Position numbers and translations under genes: made by a program | DNA from: a bacterium | GTDB lineage: Bacteria > Bacteroidota > Ignavibacteria > UBA10030 | Direction: 5' to 3' | DNA length: 47,170 nt | Assembly: GCA_007280275.1 (NCBI GenBank) | Contig: QYQB01000123.1 | Coordinates: 1-47,170, forward strand | Part shown: one piece after another, positions 37,441-47,049 of the stretch | Position numbering within the stretch: the first letter of the stretch is position 1 | Layout: each line of letters opens with the position of its first letter | The notes under the pieces: generated by a model | The model's input: the letters and a program-made list of their open reading frames with translations, nothing else | What the model was told of the DNA's origin: nothing | Database searches by the model: none

Positions 37441-37676
37441 GGAACGCTTCCTTTCGGAAATGATGATTGAAGATGTACACGAGGCAGCTAGCCGAAACGT
37501 TCTTGTGTGCTATGGATGTGTTGCGATGTCCGGCCTCGTGAATCTTGGAAGGTCACGAAAAGAGGACAAGGTCAATTCATCTACAGCGACGACGCACAAG
37601 CGAGGCTACGTCGCCCAGCAGGGAATGATGGAGCGCTTCCTGCCGGACTTTGAGGTGTACGTTAATTTGCGGGTGC

Positions 37677-37705
37677 AATATACGTCGCTTTTGAGTGACA
37701 AACAA
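37677..37705 (-). promoter_or_regulatory. Candidate sigma70-like promoter for csp with a long 5' leader
   Basis: Minus strand TTGTTT-N17-TATATT; implies about 230-nt leader to the csp ATG. Confidence 0.4.
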
Positions 37706-37750
37706 GAAAAAAACCGAAACGAGATCTATTTGCCCACGATATCATCGTAA

Positions 37751-37783
37751 TTTGGAAATCGGTGAAGAAAATGCATATCTTTG
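37751..37783 (+). promoter_or_regulatory. Candidate Bacteroidetes-type promoter (TTTG-N21-TATCTTTG) for pfkA
   Basis: TTTG 37751-37754; TATCTTTG 37776-37783 matches TAnnTTTG. Confidence 0.45.
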
Positions 37784-37848
37784 CCGATGTACTCTGTGGA
37801 AGGGAATCACATATCATTGAGAAGACACTGGAATTCTAAAGGAATTTT

Positions 37849-38940
37849 ATGAAATCTTTGAAGAGAATTGGCGTTCTGACCGGCGGAGGAGATTGCCCTG
37901 GATTGAATGCCGTTATTCGAGGCATCGCGAAGCCCGCCATTTCTTACTTCGGGGCGACGGTCGTTGGCATTTTGGATGGGTTTGAAGGACTTGTGGAAGG
38001 AAGGATGCGGGAGCTTACGCCAAAGGACGTTTCAGGTATCGTCAACCTGGGGGGAACGATCCTGGGCACCTCAAACAAGGGTGATCCGTTCCATTTCCCC
38101 GTCGAGACTCCACAGGGCATCGATATTCTCGATTGCTCGGAGAACGCTGTCCGCAACTACAGAGACTGGAACCTCGATGCCCTGATCGCGATAGGCGGCG
38201 ATGGGACAATGCACATCGTTGACAAGTTTACGGATCTCGGCCTGAATCTCATCGGCGTTCCCAAAACCATTGACAACGATCTTTCAGCGACCGATGTCAC
38301 GTTTGGCTACGATTCGGCTGTAACTGTAGCCACAGAAGCGATCGACCGTTTGCATACGACAGGATCGGCTCATCATAGGGTTATGGTTATTGAGGTTATG
38401 GGCCGTTATGCCGGGTGGATTGCTCTGGGGTCCGGCCTGGCCGGGGGCGCGGATGTTATTCTTATCCCGGAGATCCCATTCCAGTGGGACAAGATTTGCC
38501 AGCACGTCCTCAAACGCGGGAAACATGGCAGCAAGTTCAGCATCGTCTGCGTTGCGGAGGGAGCAAAGGCGGCCGAAGGCGGCCTCGTTGTGCGTGAACA
38601 GGATTCCAAGCGCACCGATCCGATTCGTCTCGGAGGAATTGGCGACGTTGTGGGAGCGAAGATTACCGAGATATCCGGGTTGGAGACGCGCGTGACGGTC
38701 CTGGGTCATCTGCAGCGGGGCGGGAGCCCAACACCGTTCGATCGCATCCTTGCCAGCAAGTACGGAACGAAGGCGCTTGAGCTGGCTTCTGAAGGGAAGT
38801 TCGGCCACATGGTCAGTCTCCAGGGAAATGAAGTATCCTCCGTCCCGGTCAAGGAGGCGATAGTCAAGCTGCGAACCGTGCCGCCGGATTCTCAACTGAT
38901 TCGTGCCGCAAGAGCGGTAGGAACTTCCTTCGGCGACTAA
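37849..38940 (+). CDS. pfkA: 6-phosphofructokinase
   Basis: GVLTGGGDCPGLNAVIRG, AIGGDGTMHIVDKF, GVPKTIDNDLSATDVTFGYDSA, MGRYAGWIAL. Confidence 0.96.
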   Translation: MKSLKRIGVLTGGGDCPGLNAVIRGIAKPAISYFGATVVGILDGFEGLVEGRMRELTPKDVSGIVNLGGTILGTSNKGDPFHFPVETPQGIDILDCSENAVRNYRDWNLDALIAIGGDGTMHIVDKFTDLGLNLIGVPKTIDNDLSATDVTFGYDSAVTVATEAIDRLHTTGSAHHRVMVIEVMGRYAGWIALGSGLAGGADVILIPEIPFQWDKICQHVLKRGKHGSKFSIVCVAEGAKAAEGGLVVREQDSKRTDPIRLGGIGDVVGAKITEISGLETRVTVLGHLQRGGSPTPFDRILASKYGTKALELASEGKFGHMVSLQGNEVSSVPVKEAIVKLRTVPPDSQLIRAARAVGTSFGD

Positions 38941-38971
38941 GTTTCCCGTGATACGAGTACCTGGTTTGCAA

Positions 38972-38995
38972 ACCTCGGTCCGATCGGACCGAGGT
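38972..38995. repeat. 24-bp perfect palindrome ACCTCGGTCCGATCGGACCGAGGT
   Basis: Sequence equals its own reverse complement; 31 bp after the pfkA stop. Confidence 0.9.
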
Positions 38996-39055
38996 CCATT
39001 CTCTTCTTCACTGTTGATCCACAATCTCTCTGCATGTCACAAGGGACGCCACAAC

Positions 39056-40666
39056 ATGAAAATCCAACCGTTGCTCCGTTCGTCGTTTGTCAGTTTGGTG
39101 CTCGCCGCAATGTCTGTGCATGGACAGGAAAGTATTTTCAATGTCCGGGACTTTGGCGCGACGGGCAAGAAATCCGATAACGCCCAGCCTTTTCTGCAAC
39201 GCGCGATCGATTCGTGTGCGCGCTCGGGGGGCGGTATGGTGTATCTTCCGCCGGGGGAATACTCCTCCGGGACACTCCATCTGCGAAGCCACGTCAGGTT
39301 CCACATTGAGGCGGGGGCAACACTGTATTCAATCAAGGTCAAGGAGGCGTTCGACAAAGACGCTCTCCTCTACGGCGAGGATCTGGAGAATATCACAATC
39401 GAGGGACGAGGGACGGTCGATGGGCAGGGAGCATATGAGTGGAGGATAAACGATATCCAGGATGACTTCATCCGACCCAACCTGGAACAAATGGAGGCGC
39501 TCGGCAAGCCGCTGATGCGCTCCTTCCCGAAAAAGGATCAATTCGGTAAACTGATTCTTCTCCTTCGCTGCAAAGATGTTCGGATCACGGGGCTATCGCT
39601 CCTGCGGTCGCCATCATGGACCATTCATCCCTATGCATGCGAACGATTGGTGATCGACGGGGTGTACATCTGGTCGAGCCTGGCTGAAGGAGTCTGGGCA
39701 GACGGGATCGATCCCGACGGATGCAAAGACGTACGCATCTCGAATTGCACCATCGAAACAGGAGACGACGCCATCGTGTTCTACTCCATGAATTGGTTCG
39801 GCCCTGCGATGCCATGCGAAAACATCACGGTGACGAATTGCCGCCTTTCCTCCGCCTCGAGTGCAATCAAATTCTGTGACGGGAACATGAATTGTGTCCG
39901 CAACGTCACGATCGACAACTGCAGTATAACCAACTCGAATCGCGGAATTGCATTCATGGTATTCGATGGGGGTTATGTCAGCGACGTGGTGCTCTCGAAC
40001 CTGACGATCGAATGCCGACGGCACGATTGGTTCTGGTGGGGAGATGGGGACCCATTTCACTTCAATATCAAACGCCGGAGTGAAGTGCACAAGCACGTGA
40101 AATTCGAGAACGAGCCGCCGGCAGGGTCAATTCGCAACGTGTTGATTCAGAATGTCATCGCTCACGGCAAAGGCTCGAGCGTTATCAATGGACATCCGCA
40201 GAGCTGGCTGGACGGGGTGACATTTGAAAACGTGAAGCTGTATCTCTCCTCGGATTCCACGGTGGCCTTCGACAAGGCCGTCCACGCTCTCAGATTTCAG
40301 ATGGCGAAAAACCTGAGACTCCGGAATGTCGAGGTCTTCTGGGGCAATCCGGAGTCGAAACAATGGCGCTCCGCGCTGTACTTTGAAGATGTCAAGGGGC
40401 TCGAAGTGGAAAATTTCGGCGGCCGCCAGGCGTCGCTTGGTTCGGATGTTCCAGCGCTGGAGCTCAACCGCGTCGATGGGGCTGTCATTCGGGATTCCCG
40501 AGTTCAACAAGGCACATCAACCTACTTGAGAATTCTGGGTAAAGAATCCGCGAACATCCTTCTCACAGGAAATGATTTCCGGAATTCCGCCAGAGCATTC
40601 GTCGCAGAGAAGGAAGTCCAGAAGAACTGTGTTATCCTTTTCAACAACATCTCAGGAGCCCGATAG
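39056..40666 (+). CDS. Glycoside hydrolase family 28-like (polygalacturonase/pectin lyase fold) secreted protein
   Basis: Signal peptide; FNVRDFGATGKKSDNAQPFLQRAID; ADGIDPDGCKDVRISNCTIETGDDAIVF. Confidence 0.9.
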   Translation: MKIQPLLRSSFVSLVLAAMSVHGQESIFNVRDFGATGKKSDNAQPFLQRAIDSCARSGGGMVYLPPGEYSSGTLHLRSHVRFHIEAGATLYSIKVKEAFDKDALLYGEDLENITIEGRGTVDGQGAYEWRINDIQDDFIRPNLEQMEALGKPLMRSFPKKDQFGKLILLLRCKDVRITGLSLLRSPSWTIHPYACERLVIDGVYIWSSLAEGVWADGIDPDGCKDVRISNCTIETGDDAIVFYSMNWFGPAMPCENITVTNCRLSSASSAIKFCDGNMNCVRNVTIDNCSITNSNRGIAFMVFDGGYVSDVVLSNLTIECRRHDWFWWGDGDPFHFNIKRRSEVHKHVKFENEPPAGSIRNVLIQNVIAHGKGSSVINGHPQSWLDGVTFENVKLYLSSDSTVAFDKAVHALRFQMAKNLRLRNVEVFWGNPESKQWRSALYFEDVKGLEVENFGGRQASLGSDVPALELNRVDGAVIRDSRVQQGTSTYLRILGKESANILLTGNDFRNSARAFVAEKEVQKNCVILFNNISGAR

Positions 40667-40701
40667 TGAAATCAGCCCATCACGAAGAGACTGCAACTGT
40701 C

Positions 40702-41724
40702 ATGAGAGCGGTAGAAATCTCCAAGTTCGGCCCGCCGGCGGTTCTGAGATTCTGTGAAATGCCTGTCCCAGGAATCGAGGAGCGGGATGTCCGGGTCCGG
40801 ATTCGGGCAATTGGGTTGAATTTCGCAGATGTGTTCGCTCGCCTTGTGTACTATCCTGGGATTCCTAAACCTCCGTTTGTCCCTGGCATCGAGTTTGCCG
40901 GTACGGTGGAGAGTGTCGGGAAGTCCGTGAAGAAGTTTCGGAAAGGGGACCGTGTTTTTGGGTTCACGAGGCAGAAGGCATACGCAGAATACGTTGCAGT
41001 GCCGGCGGCGTTGGTTTTGCTTATGTCAAAGAAGATGTCATTCGAAGAAGCTGCAGCGTTTGGGGTGACATACCTGACAGCCTACCACGCGCTCATCACT
41101 CTTGGCCAAATGAAAAAAGGGGAAAGCCTGTTGTTGCACGCCGCAGCCGGGGGCGTTGGAACGGCAGCCCTGCAGATCGCAAAGCATCTCGGCGTTCGAG
41201 TGTACGCCACAGTCGGTTCCCACTCGAAAACTCAGACGGCGCGGGATTTGGGTGCGGCCGTGGTTATCAACTATGCTGAAGAGGATTTTGCAGCAATCGT
41301 TCGACAGGAGACCAATGGCCAGGGGGTCGACGTCATTCTGGATTCCGTCGGAGGCAAAGTCTTTCGTAAAGGATGGAAGCTCCTCAGGCCCATGGGCAGA
41401 TACGTTCTATATGGTTTTGCAGCCATAGCGGGCCGAAAGGGGGTTTCGAAGATAAAAGCTCTGATCGAGTCTGCTTCGGTTCCTTTGATATATCCTCCGT
41501 CAATCGTTTCGAAAAATGTGACATTGAGCGGGTTCAACCTGTATTTCCTTTTTGAAAAGGCTGACTATTTGCAGCATGCGATGCTGAAGCTCGTAGCTTG
41601 GTATGAAAAAGGTGTCGTGCGGCCTGTGATTGGGGCGGTATATCCCTTCGAGAAGATCCAGGAGGCGCACCAATTTCTCCAATCACGGCAAAGCATCGGC
41701 AAGATCGTCGTGACAATCGGGTGA
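40702..41724 (+). CDS. Zinc-less MDR, quinone oxidoreductase/VAT-1-like
   Basis: MRAVEISKFGPPAVLRFCEMPVPG; FADVFARLVYYPGIPKPPFVPGIEFAGTVESVG; LLLHAAAGGVGTAALQIAKHLG. Confidence 0.88.
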   Translation: MRAVEISKFGPPAVLRFCEMPVPGIEERDVRVRIRAIGLNFADVFARLVYYPGIPKPPFVPGIEFAGTVESVGKSVKKFRKGDRVFGFTRQKAYAEYVAVPAALVLLMSKKMSFEEAAAFGVTYLTAYHALITLGQMKKGESLLLHAAAGGVGTAALQIAKHLGVRVYATVGSHSKTQTARDLGAAVVINYAEEDFAAIVRQETNGQGVDVILDSVGGKVFRKGWKLLRPMGRYVLYGFAAIAGRKGVSKIKALIESASVPLIYPPSIVSKNVTLSGFNLYFLFEKADYLQHAMLKLVAWYEKGVVRPVIGAVYPFEKIQEAHQFLQSRQSIGKIVVTIG

Positions 41725-41783
41725 TCGGACCATCGGAGGTCAGAGCATTTCGCACTACAAAATCATTTGGTCAGGCATGAAGA

Positions 41784-42386
41784 ATGGGAGAGATGCGAAC
41801 GCGGGTCAACATCATCGACCCTGATTTCCTTCTGAAAGCTTATTGCTCAGGCTACTTCCCGATGGCGGATGACAAGTCCGGCGAAATAGGATGGTATTCC
41901 CCCGATCCACGCGCCATCTTTGAACTGGGTGGGTTCCGTGTCTCGCGTAGCCTTTCCCTCACGATGAAAAAAGAGCCATTTGAGCTTCTTGTGAACAACC
42001 AGTTCGAGGAGGTCATGCGTGCGTGTGCTGCAAGAAAAGAGACTTGGATTTCCGAAGAAATCATACAAAGTTACATTGAGCTGCATCGATTGGGATATGC
42101 ACACAGCGTGGAATGTTGGAAGGATCAGAAGCTGGTCGGAGGACTCTACGGCGTGGCAATTCGAGGGGCATTTTTCGGGGAATCCATGTTCAGTCGAATG
42201 CGGGACGCTTCCAAAATCGCCCTTGTGTACCTCGTGGATCGCTTGAATTCAAGGGGCTTTGATCTGCTCGATACACAGTTCGTGACGCCACATCTTGCTC
42301 GTTTCGGTGCCAAGGAAATCGCAATGGAGGAATATCTCCAGCGGCTGAAGAAGGCCTTGAAGAAAGAGTGCTCATTCTTTCCCTGA
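41784..42386 (+). CDS. aat: Leucyl/phenylalanyl-tRNA--protein transferase
   Basis: LLKAYCSGYFPMADDKSGEIGWYSPDPRAIFEL; HSVECWKDQKLVGGLYGVAIRGAFFGESMFSR. Confidence 0.95.
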   Translation: MGEMRTRVNIIDPDFLLKAYCSGYFPMADDKSGEIGWYSPDPRAIFELGGFRVSRSLSLTMKKEPFELLVNNQFEEVMRACAARKETWISEEIIQSYIELHRLGYAHSVECWKDQKLVGGLYGVAIRGAFFGESMFSRMRDASKIALVYLVDRLNSRGFDLLDTQFVTPHLARFGAKEIAMEEYLQRLKKALKKECSFFP

Positions 42387-42557
42387 ATATGTGCATATCG
42401 CGTTGTCGTTGGGATTCCCTCCGTCGCAATCGTGGGATTCAGTGTTGAATATGACACGAAGTTCGGATTTCCAAAGTGCATCCACGTTGACCCGAACGCG
42501 CACATCGCCGACGAGGAATACGGCTACCTCACCGCTTCGATTAGAAAAAACTGCTGA
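42387..42557 (+). pseudogene. Remnant of a DUF6174-like protein C-terminus
   Basis: Open frame directly after the aat stop: ...VVVGIPSVAIVGFSVEYDTKFGFPKCIHVDPNAHIADEEYGYLTASIRKNC*; resembles DUF6174 (YDPxYGYPtsI..D....iaDeEygY); no N-terminal half or start codon. Confidence 0.6.
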
Positions 42558-42624
42558 AGTAAAGCTGTCACATTTCACAGAACATTCCAGTACATTGTCA
42601 CACCACCAATAAAAAGGGTCCACG

Positions 42625-43536
42625 ATGTCTTCATCATTCAAAGTGCCTGTCGTTACACAGACAAACTTCTCCGGACTGAAGCTTGTAAACCGAGGGAAGG
42701 TGAGGGATATTTATGACTTCGGGGATGCGTTGTTGATTGTGGCAAGTGACCGCCTCTCAGCCTACGATGTCATCATGGGAGAAGGAATTCCGTTCAAGGG
42801 AAAGGTACTCACTCAGATATCGGACTATTGGTTCGAGCAAATGAAAGACGTCATTCCCAACCATCTCATCTCGACTATTGTCTACGACTTTCCGTCGGAG
42901 TGCAAGCCGTATTGGGGGGACCTGGAGCAGCGTTCGATGTATGTGAAGAAGACAAAACCGCTCGCCATCGAATGCGTCGTTAGGGGATACCTCTCCGGCT
43001 CGGGTTGGAAGGAATACAAGGAACATCAGAGCGTCTGCGGCATCACGTTACCTGCGGCGCTTACGGAGTCGGACAGACTGCCAGAGCCCATCTTCACACC
43101 CGCCACGAAGGAAGATGTGGGCAAACACGATGAGAACATAGACTTTGCCAGAGCAGCGAGCATCGTCGGAAAGGATATTGCGGAACGCGTGAGGGATGTC
43201 TCAATCGAGATCTATTCACGTGCCGCCGCGATCGCCGAGCAGAAAGGGATCATCATCGCCGACACCAAAATGGAGTTTGGGATCGATGACAAGGGCGATC
43301 TGATTCTGATTGACGAGTTGCTGACGCCGGATTCGTCGCGATTCTGGCCGAAGGACAAGTACAAGCCCGGCAAAGGTCAGGAGAGTTTTGACAAACAGTT
43401 TGTGCGGAACTATCTCGATTCGATCGGTTTCAATAGAAAACCCCCCGCGCCAAGACTGCCGGAGGACGTGATATTCAAGACTTCCTCGCTCTATCTCGAG
43501 GCGCTGAAGCGATTGAGCGGGAAGACTCTGATGTAG
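42625..43536 (+). CDS. purC: Phosphoribosylaminoimidazole-succinocarboxamide synthase
   Basis: [60 protein letters not shown]. Confidence 0.97.
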   Translation: MSSSFKVPVVTQTNFSGLKLVNRGKVRDIYDFGDALLIVASDRLSAYDVIMGEGIPFKGKVLTQISDYWFEQMKDVIPNHLISTIVYDFPSECKPYWGDLEQRSMYVKKTKPLAIECVVRGYLSGSGWKEYKEHQSVCGITLPAALTESDRLPEPIFTPATKEDVGKHDENIDFARAASIVGKDIAERVRDVSIEIYSRAAAIAEQKGIIIADTKMEFGIDDKGDLILIDELLTPDSSRFWPKDKYKPGKGQESFDKQFVRNYLDSIGFNRKPPAPRLPEDVIFKTSSLYLEALKRLSGKTLM

Positions 43537-43658
43537 TTGAACTTTGCCTGATCTGTCCTTTCTCCTTTGCGATGCCTCGCAGTGGGGAGAGTAGGCTGAT
43601 CAAGCTGAGACAGACTGGACGAAACAACTGACGCCTTCATGGCAGCAAGCAAGGGACG

Positions 43659-44078
43659 ATGGACGAAGGCTATCGCATACTCGAGCATCCTGCCGACATG
43701 GGTATCGAGGCCACTGGTCCCGATCTCAAAAGTGCATTCAAGCAGGCGGCGCTGGGCTTGATTTCGATCATTGTCGATCCAGCAAGCGTTGAACCTCGCG
43801 AGCAAAAGGCTGTCACGCTGCATGGCACAGACGCAGAAAACCTGCTCGTGAAATGGCTGTCAGAAATCCTCTACCTTTACGACGGAGAGGATTTTGTAAC
43901 CTCTACGATCACCATCAAGAAACTCGCTGCGACGGAGCTTGATGCTGTTTTGGCCGGTGAGACGGTCGACGGGAATAAACATCGGCTCAAGATGGATGTG
44001 AAGGCAATTACGTACCACCAACTGAAGGTTGAGGAACGGCAAAATGGTTGCGTCGTGTCAGTCTTCCTTGATATCTGA
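43659..44078 (+). CDS. Archease
   Basis: MDEGYRILEHPADMGIEATGPDLKSAFKQAALGL...; adjacent to rtcB. Confidence 0.93.
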   Translation: MDEGYRILEHPADMGIEATGPDLKSAFKQAALGLISIIVDPASVEPREQKAVTLHGTDAENLLVKWLSEILYLYDGEDFVTSTITIKKLAATELDAVLAGETVDGNKHRLKMDVKAITYHQLKVEERQNGCVVSVFLDI

Positions 44079-44102
44079 GGAATCCAGGCTTGGTGGCCCA
44101 CA

Positions 44103-45536
44103 ATGACGCGGCTGCAGAAACTGGACGACTATCGTTACCTCATACCGAAGAGCTTCCGGGAGGGGATGAATGTTGAAGGCCTGATTTTCGCAAGCTCGGA
44201 ACTGATCAAGGCGATCGAGAACGACCTCACTCTCATGCAGGTGGCGAACGTGGCCACGCTGCCCGGTCTGGTCGGCCGGTCTCTGGCGATGCCGGACGCA
44301 CATCAGGGGTATGGATTTGCCATTGGTGGAGTCGCAGCTGCGGATATTCACAAAGGGGTCGTTTCTGCGGGAGGCGTGGGGTTCGACATCAACTGCGGTG
44401 TTCGGCTGCTTCGATCAGGTTTTCATCTCGACGAAGTGAAACCAAAACTTGACGCACTGCTGGATCAGATGTTTCGGGATATCCCCTGTGGGACAGGGAA
44501 AAAGGGAATCGCGGGCGGTCTGAGCTATGACGAGCTGGACCGGGTTCTGGAACGAGGGGCTCATTGGGCAGTTGAAAATGGTTATGGCGATGCTGAAGAC
44601 CTTCTGTACATCGAGGAAAGTGGCAAGATCCCGAATGCCGATCCAAACAAGGTGAGTAGAAGGGCAAAGGAGAGAGGGCGCGACCAACTTGGGACGCTTG
44701 GATCAGGCAATCACTTTGTCGAAATTCAGTTTGTCTCGGAAGTCTTCGACGAGGAGGCTGCGAAGGCATTTGGCCTCTTCACTGACCAGATTGTCGTCCT
44801 GATCCATACCGGCTCCCGCGGCCTTGGACATCAGGTCTGCACTGATTACCTCGAGATCATGCAGGATGCGATGCGCAAGTATAAAATCACGATTGTCGAT
44901 CGTCAGCTTGCCTGCGTCCCGATTCAGTCGCCGGAAGGTCAGAGTTACCTGCATGCGATGGCCTCTGCCGCAAACTTCGCATTCGCTAATCGGCAAATGA
45001 TCACTCACTGGACTCGCCAGGCATTTGGCCGGATTTTCGGTTCCAGCGACCTGAAAGTCGTTTACGATGTGTGCCATAATATTGCGAAGGAAGAAACACA
45101 CCGTGTCGGCGGCTCATCCCGCAAGGTTCTTGTGCATCGTAAAGGCGCAACGCGCGCCTTCCCGAAACATCGACCCGAGATTCCTGCAGACTACGCAGAG
45201 GTGGGACAACCCGTACTGATACCCGGAAGCATGGGGACGTGCTCGTATGTGCTGGTCGGGACGGAGAAAGCCATGGACGAGACGTTTGGCTCGTCGTGTC
45301 ATGGTGCCGGGCGAGCGATGAGCAGGCACGCGGCGAAGAAGCAGATCACGGCTGAACAACTGTTGCATGATTTGAAAGAGAAAGGAATTCATGTTCGAGG
45401 CGCATCGAAGAGCGGGCTGACGGAGGAGAATCCGGACGCATACAAGGACGTCAGTCTCGTTGTCGATGTCGTGCACAATGCAGGAATTGCACGAAAAGTC
45501 GCGAAACTCATCCCCATTGGAGTGATGAAGGGATGA
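44103..45536 (+). CDS. rtcB: RNA-splicing ligase RtcB
   Basis: MPDAHQGYGFAIGGVAA, GGVGFDINCGVRLLRS, LGSGNHFVEIQ, HRKGATRAFP, PGSMGTCSYVLVGT. Confidence 0.97.
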   Translation: MTRLQKLDDYRYLIPKSFREGMNVEGLIFASSELIKAIENDLTLMQVANVATLPGLVGRSLAMPDAHQGYGFAIGGVAAADIHKGVVSAGGVGFDINCGVRLLRSGFHLDEVKPKLDALLDQMFRDIPCGTGKKGIAGGLSYDELDRVLERGAHWAVENGYGDAEDLLYIEESGKIPNADPNKVSRRAKERGRDQLGTLGSGNHFVEIQFVSEVFDEEAAKAFGLFTDQIVVLIHTGSRGLGHQVCTDYLEIMQDAMRKYKITIVDRQLACVPIQSPEGQSYLHAMASAANFAFANRQMITHWTRQAFGRIFGSSDLKVVYDVCHNIAKEETHRVGGSSRKVLVHRKGATRAFPKHRPEIPADYAEVGQPVLIPGSMGTCSYVLVGTEKAMDETFGSSCHGAGRAMSRHAAKKQITAEQLLHDLKEKGIHVRGASKSGLTEENPDAYKDVSLVVDVVHNAGIARKVAKLIPIGVMKG

Positions 45537-45649
45537 ATGACCGCGTGCTATTTAAACCTAAGAGGAACCAACGACAGGTGTCTACCGTTCTGTATGTTGG
45601 AATCTCACCCATCGTATCATATCACACCATCGAATAGTACGGAGTCTGA

Positions 45650-46747
45650 ATGCTGCCACTTACTGAAGAAAACGTGCTCCAGGCGCTAAGAGCGGTAAAT
45701 GATCCTGATCTGCATCGGGATATCGTTACACTCAATTTCGTCAAGAATCTGAAAATATCCGGCAACAACGTGAGCTTCACGCTCGAACTCACCACGCCTG
45801 CTTGCCCTGTCCGAGATCAGTTCAAAGCCGACAGTGAACGGGCAATCCGCAGTGCAATTGCCGGCGTGGGCAAAGTGGACGTGCAGATGACTGCCTCTGT
45901 CGCGACGCACTCGAATCAACAAAAGGATCTCATCTTGCCCGGCGTGAAAAACACGATTGCCGTTGCGAGCGGCAAAGGAGGTGTGGGAAAATCGACGGTC
46001 GCAGTGAATCTTGCAGTATCCCTCGCGCTCGACGGGGCGAAGGTAGGCTTGGTGGACGCCGACGTGTACGGGCCCAGCATCCCGCTGATGTTCGGCATGA
46101 ACGAACGACCCAGACTTTCAGAGAACAAGCTGATACCGCTTGAGCGTTATGGCGTGAAGATTATGTCCATCGGCTTTCTCGTCGACCCGATGCAGGCGGT
46201 CATCTGGAGGGGGCCTATGGCCAGCGGTGCAGTGAAGCAGTTTATGAGTGATGTGAACTGGGGAGATCTCGACTACCTGATTTTCGATCTTCCTCCGGGA
46301 ACCGGTGACATCCAACTGACGCTCGTTCAGACAATCCCGTTGACGGGAGCCGTCATTGTCACGACTCCCCAGGACGTTGCTCTTGCCGACGCCCGGAAGG
46401 GACTCGTGATGTTCAACAAAGTGAATGTGCCGGTCCTGGGGATGGTCGAGAACATGAGCTATTTCGTGTGCAGCCATTGCGGAGAGAGGGAGAACATTTT
46501 CGACAGCGGTGGCGGGAGCCGCACGGCGAAAGAACTCGGCGTTCCCTTCCTGGGCGAGATTCCGATTAACACGAGGATACGAATCGGAGGAGATCAGGGG
46601 ACTCCAATAGTTGTGATGGATGAAACGTCGCAGCATGCAGAAACGATTCGCCAGATTGCGAGGAAACTTGCTGCCCAGATAAGCATCCTCCACGTCTCCG
46701 CTCCGCCGTCCCAGAAGGTGGAAATACTCATCGGTGGGTCAAACTAG
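45650..46747 (+). CDS. apbC: Mrp/NBP35-family Fe-S cluster carrier ATPase with N-terminal DUF59/MIP18 domain
   Basis: VNDPDLHRDIVTLNFVKNL; VASGKGGVGKSTVAVNLA; DLPPGTGDIQLTLVQ. Confidence 0.95.
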   Translation: MLPLTEENVLQALRAVNDPDLHRDIVTLNFVKNLKISGNNVSFTLELTTPACPVRDQFKADSERAIRSAIAGVGKVDVQMTASVATHSNQQKDLILPGVKNTIAVASGKGGVGKSTVAVNLAVSLALDGAKVGLVDADVYGPSIPLMFGMNERPRLSENKLIPLERYGVKIMSIGFLVDPMQAVIWRGPMASGAVKQFMSDVNWGDLDYLIFDLPPGTGDIQLTLVQTIPLTGAVIVTTPQDVALADARKGLVMFNKVNVPVLGMVENMSYFVCSHCGERENIFDSGGGSRTAKELGVPFLGEIPINTRIRIGGDQGTPIVVMDETSQHAETIRQIARKLAAQISILHVSAPPSQKVEILIGGSN

Positions 46748-46761
46748 CTGAGGCATGCCGA

Positions 46762-46992
46762 ATGATAACGACGGAAATCCTTCAGAAGAGTCTGGAGCAG
46801 GTCCGCCCCTATCTTCAGAGGGACGGCGGAGATGTCGAATTCGTGCGCATGACTGATGACGGTATCGTTGAGGTGCGCTTGACCGGATCCTGCGTTTCGT
46901 GTCCGATGTCATTGATGACCTTGCGCGCCGGCGTAGAGCGTGCACTAATGCTTGCGCATGCGGAAATCAGGAGAGTGGAACAGGTACGCTGA
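46762..46992 (+). CDS. NifU C-terminal-domain Fe-S scaffold protein
   Basis: VRPYLQRDGGDVEFVRMTDDGIVEVRLTGSCVSCPMSLMTLRAGVERAL. Confidence 0.95.
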   Translation: MITTEILQKSLEQVRPYLQRDGGDVEFVRMTDDGIVEVRLTGSCVSCPMSLMTLRAGVERALMLAHAEIRRVEQVR

Positions 46993-47013
46993 TAGAGATC
47001 ATGTTGTAAGACG

Positions 47014-47049
47014 AAGGCGCTGGCGCGATACGTGTCAGCGCCTTTTTAT
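47014..47049 (+). terminator. Rho-independent terminator
   Basis: AAGGCGCTG (47014-47022)/CAGCGCCTT (47036-47044), then T-rich tract. Confidence 0.85.

Noticed and set aside
37385-37750. 121-aa plus-strand ORF over the csp leader
   Set aside because: Starts inside the opposite-strand csp gene and has no family resemblance; better explained as non-coding leader/promoter DNA.
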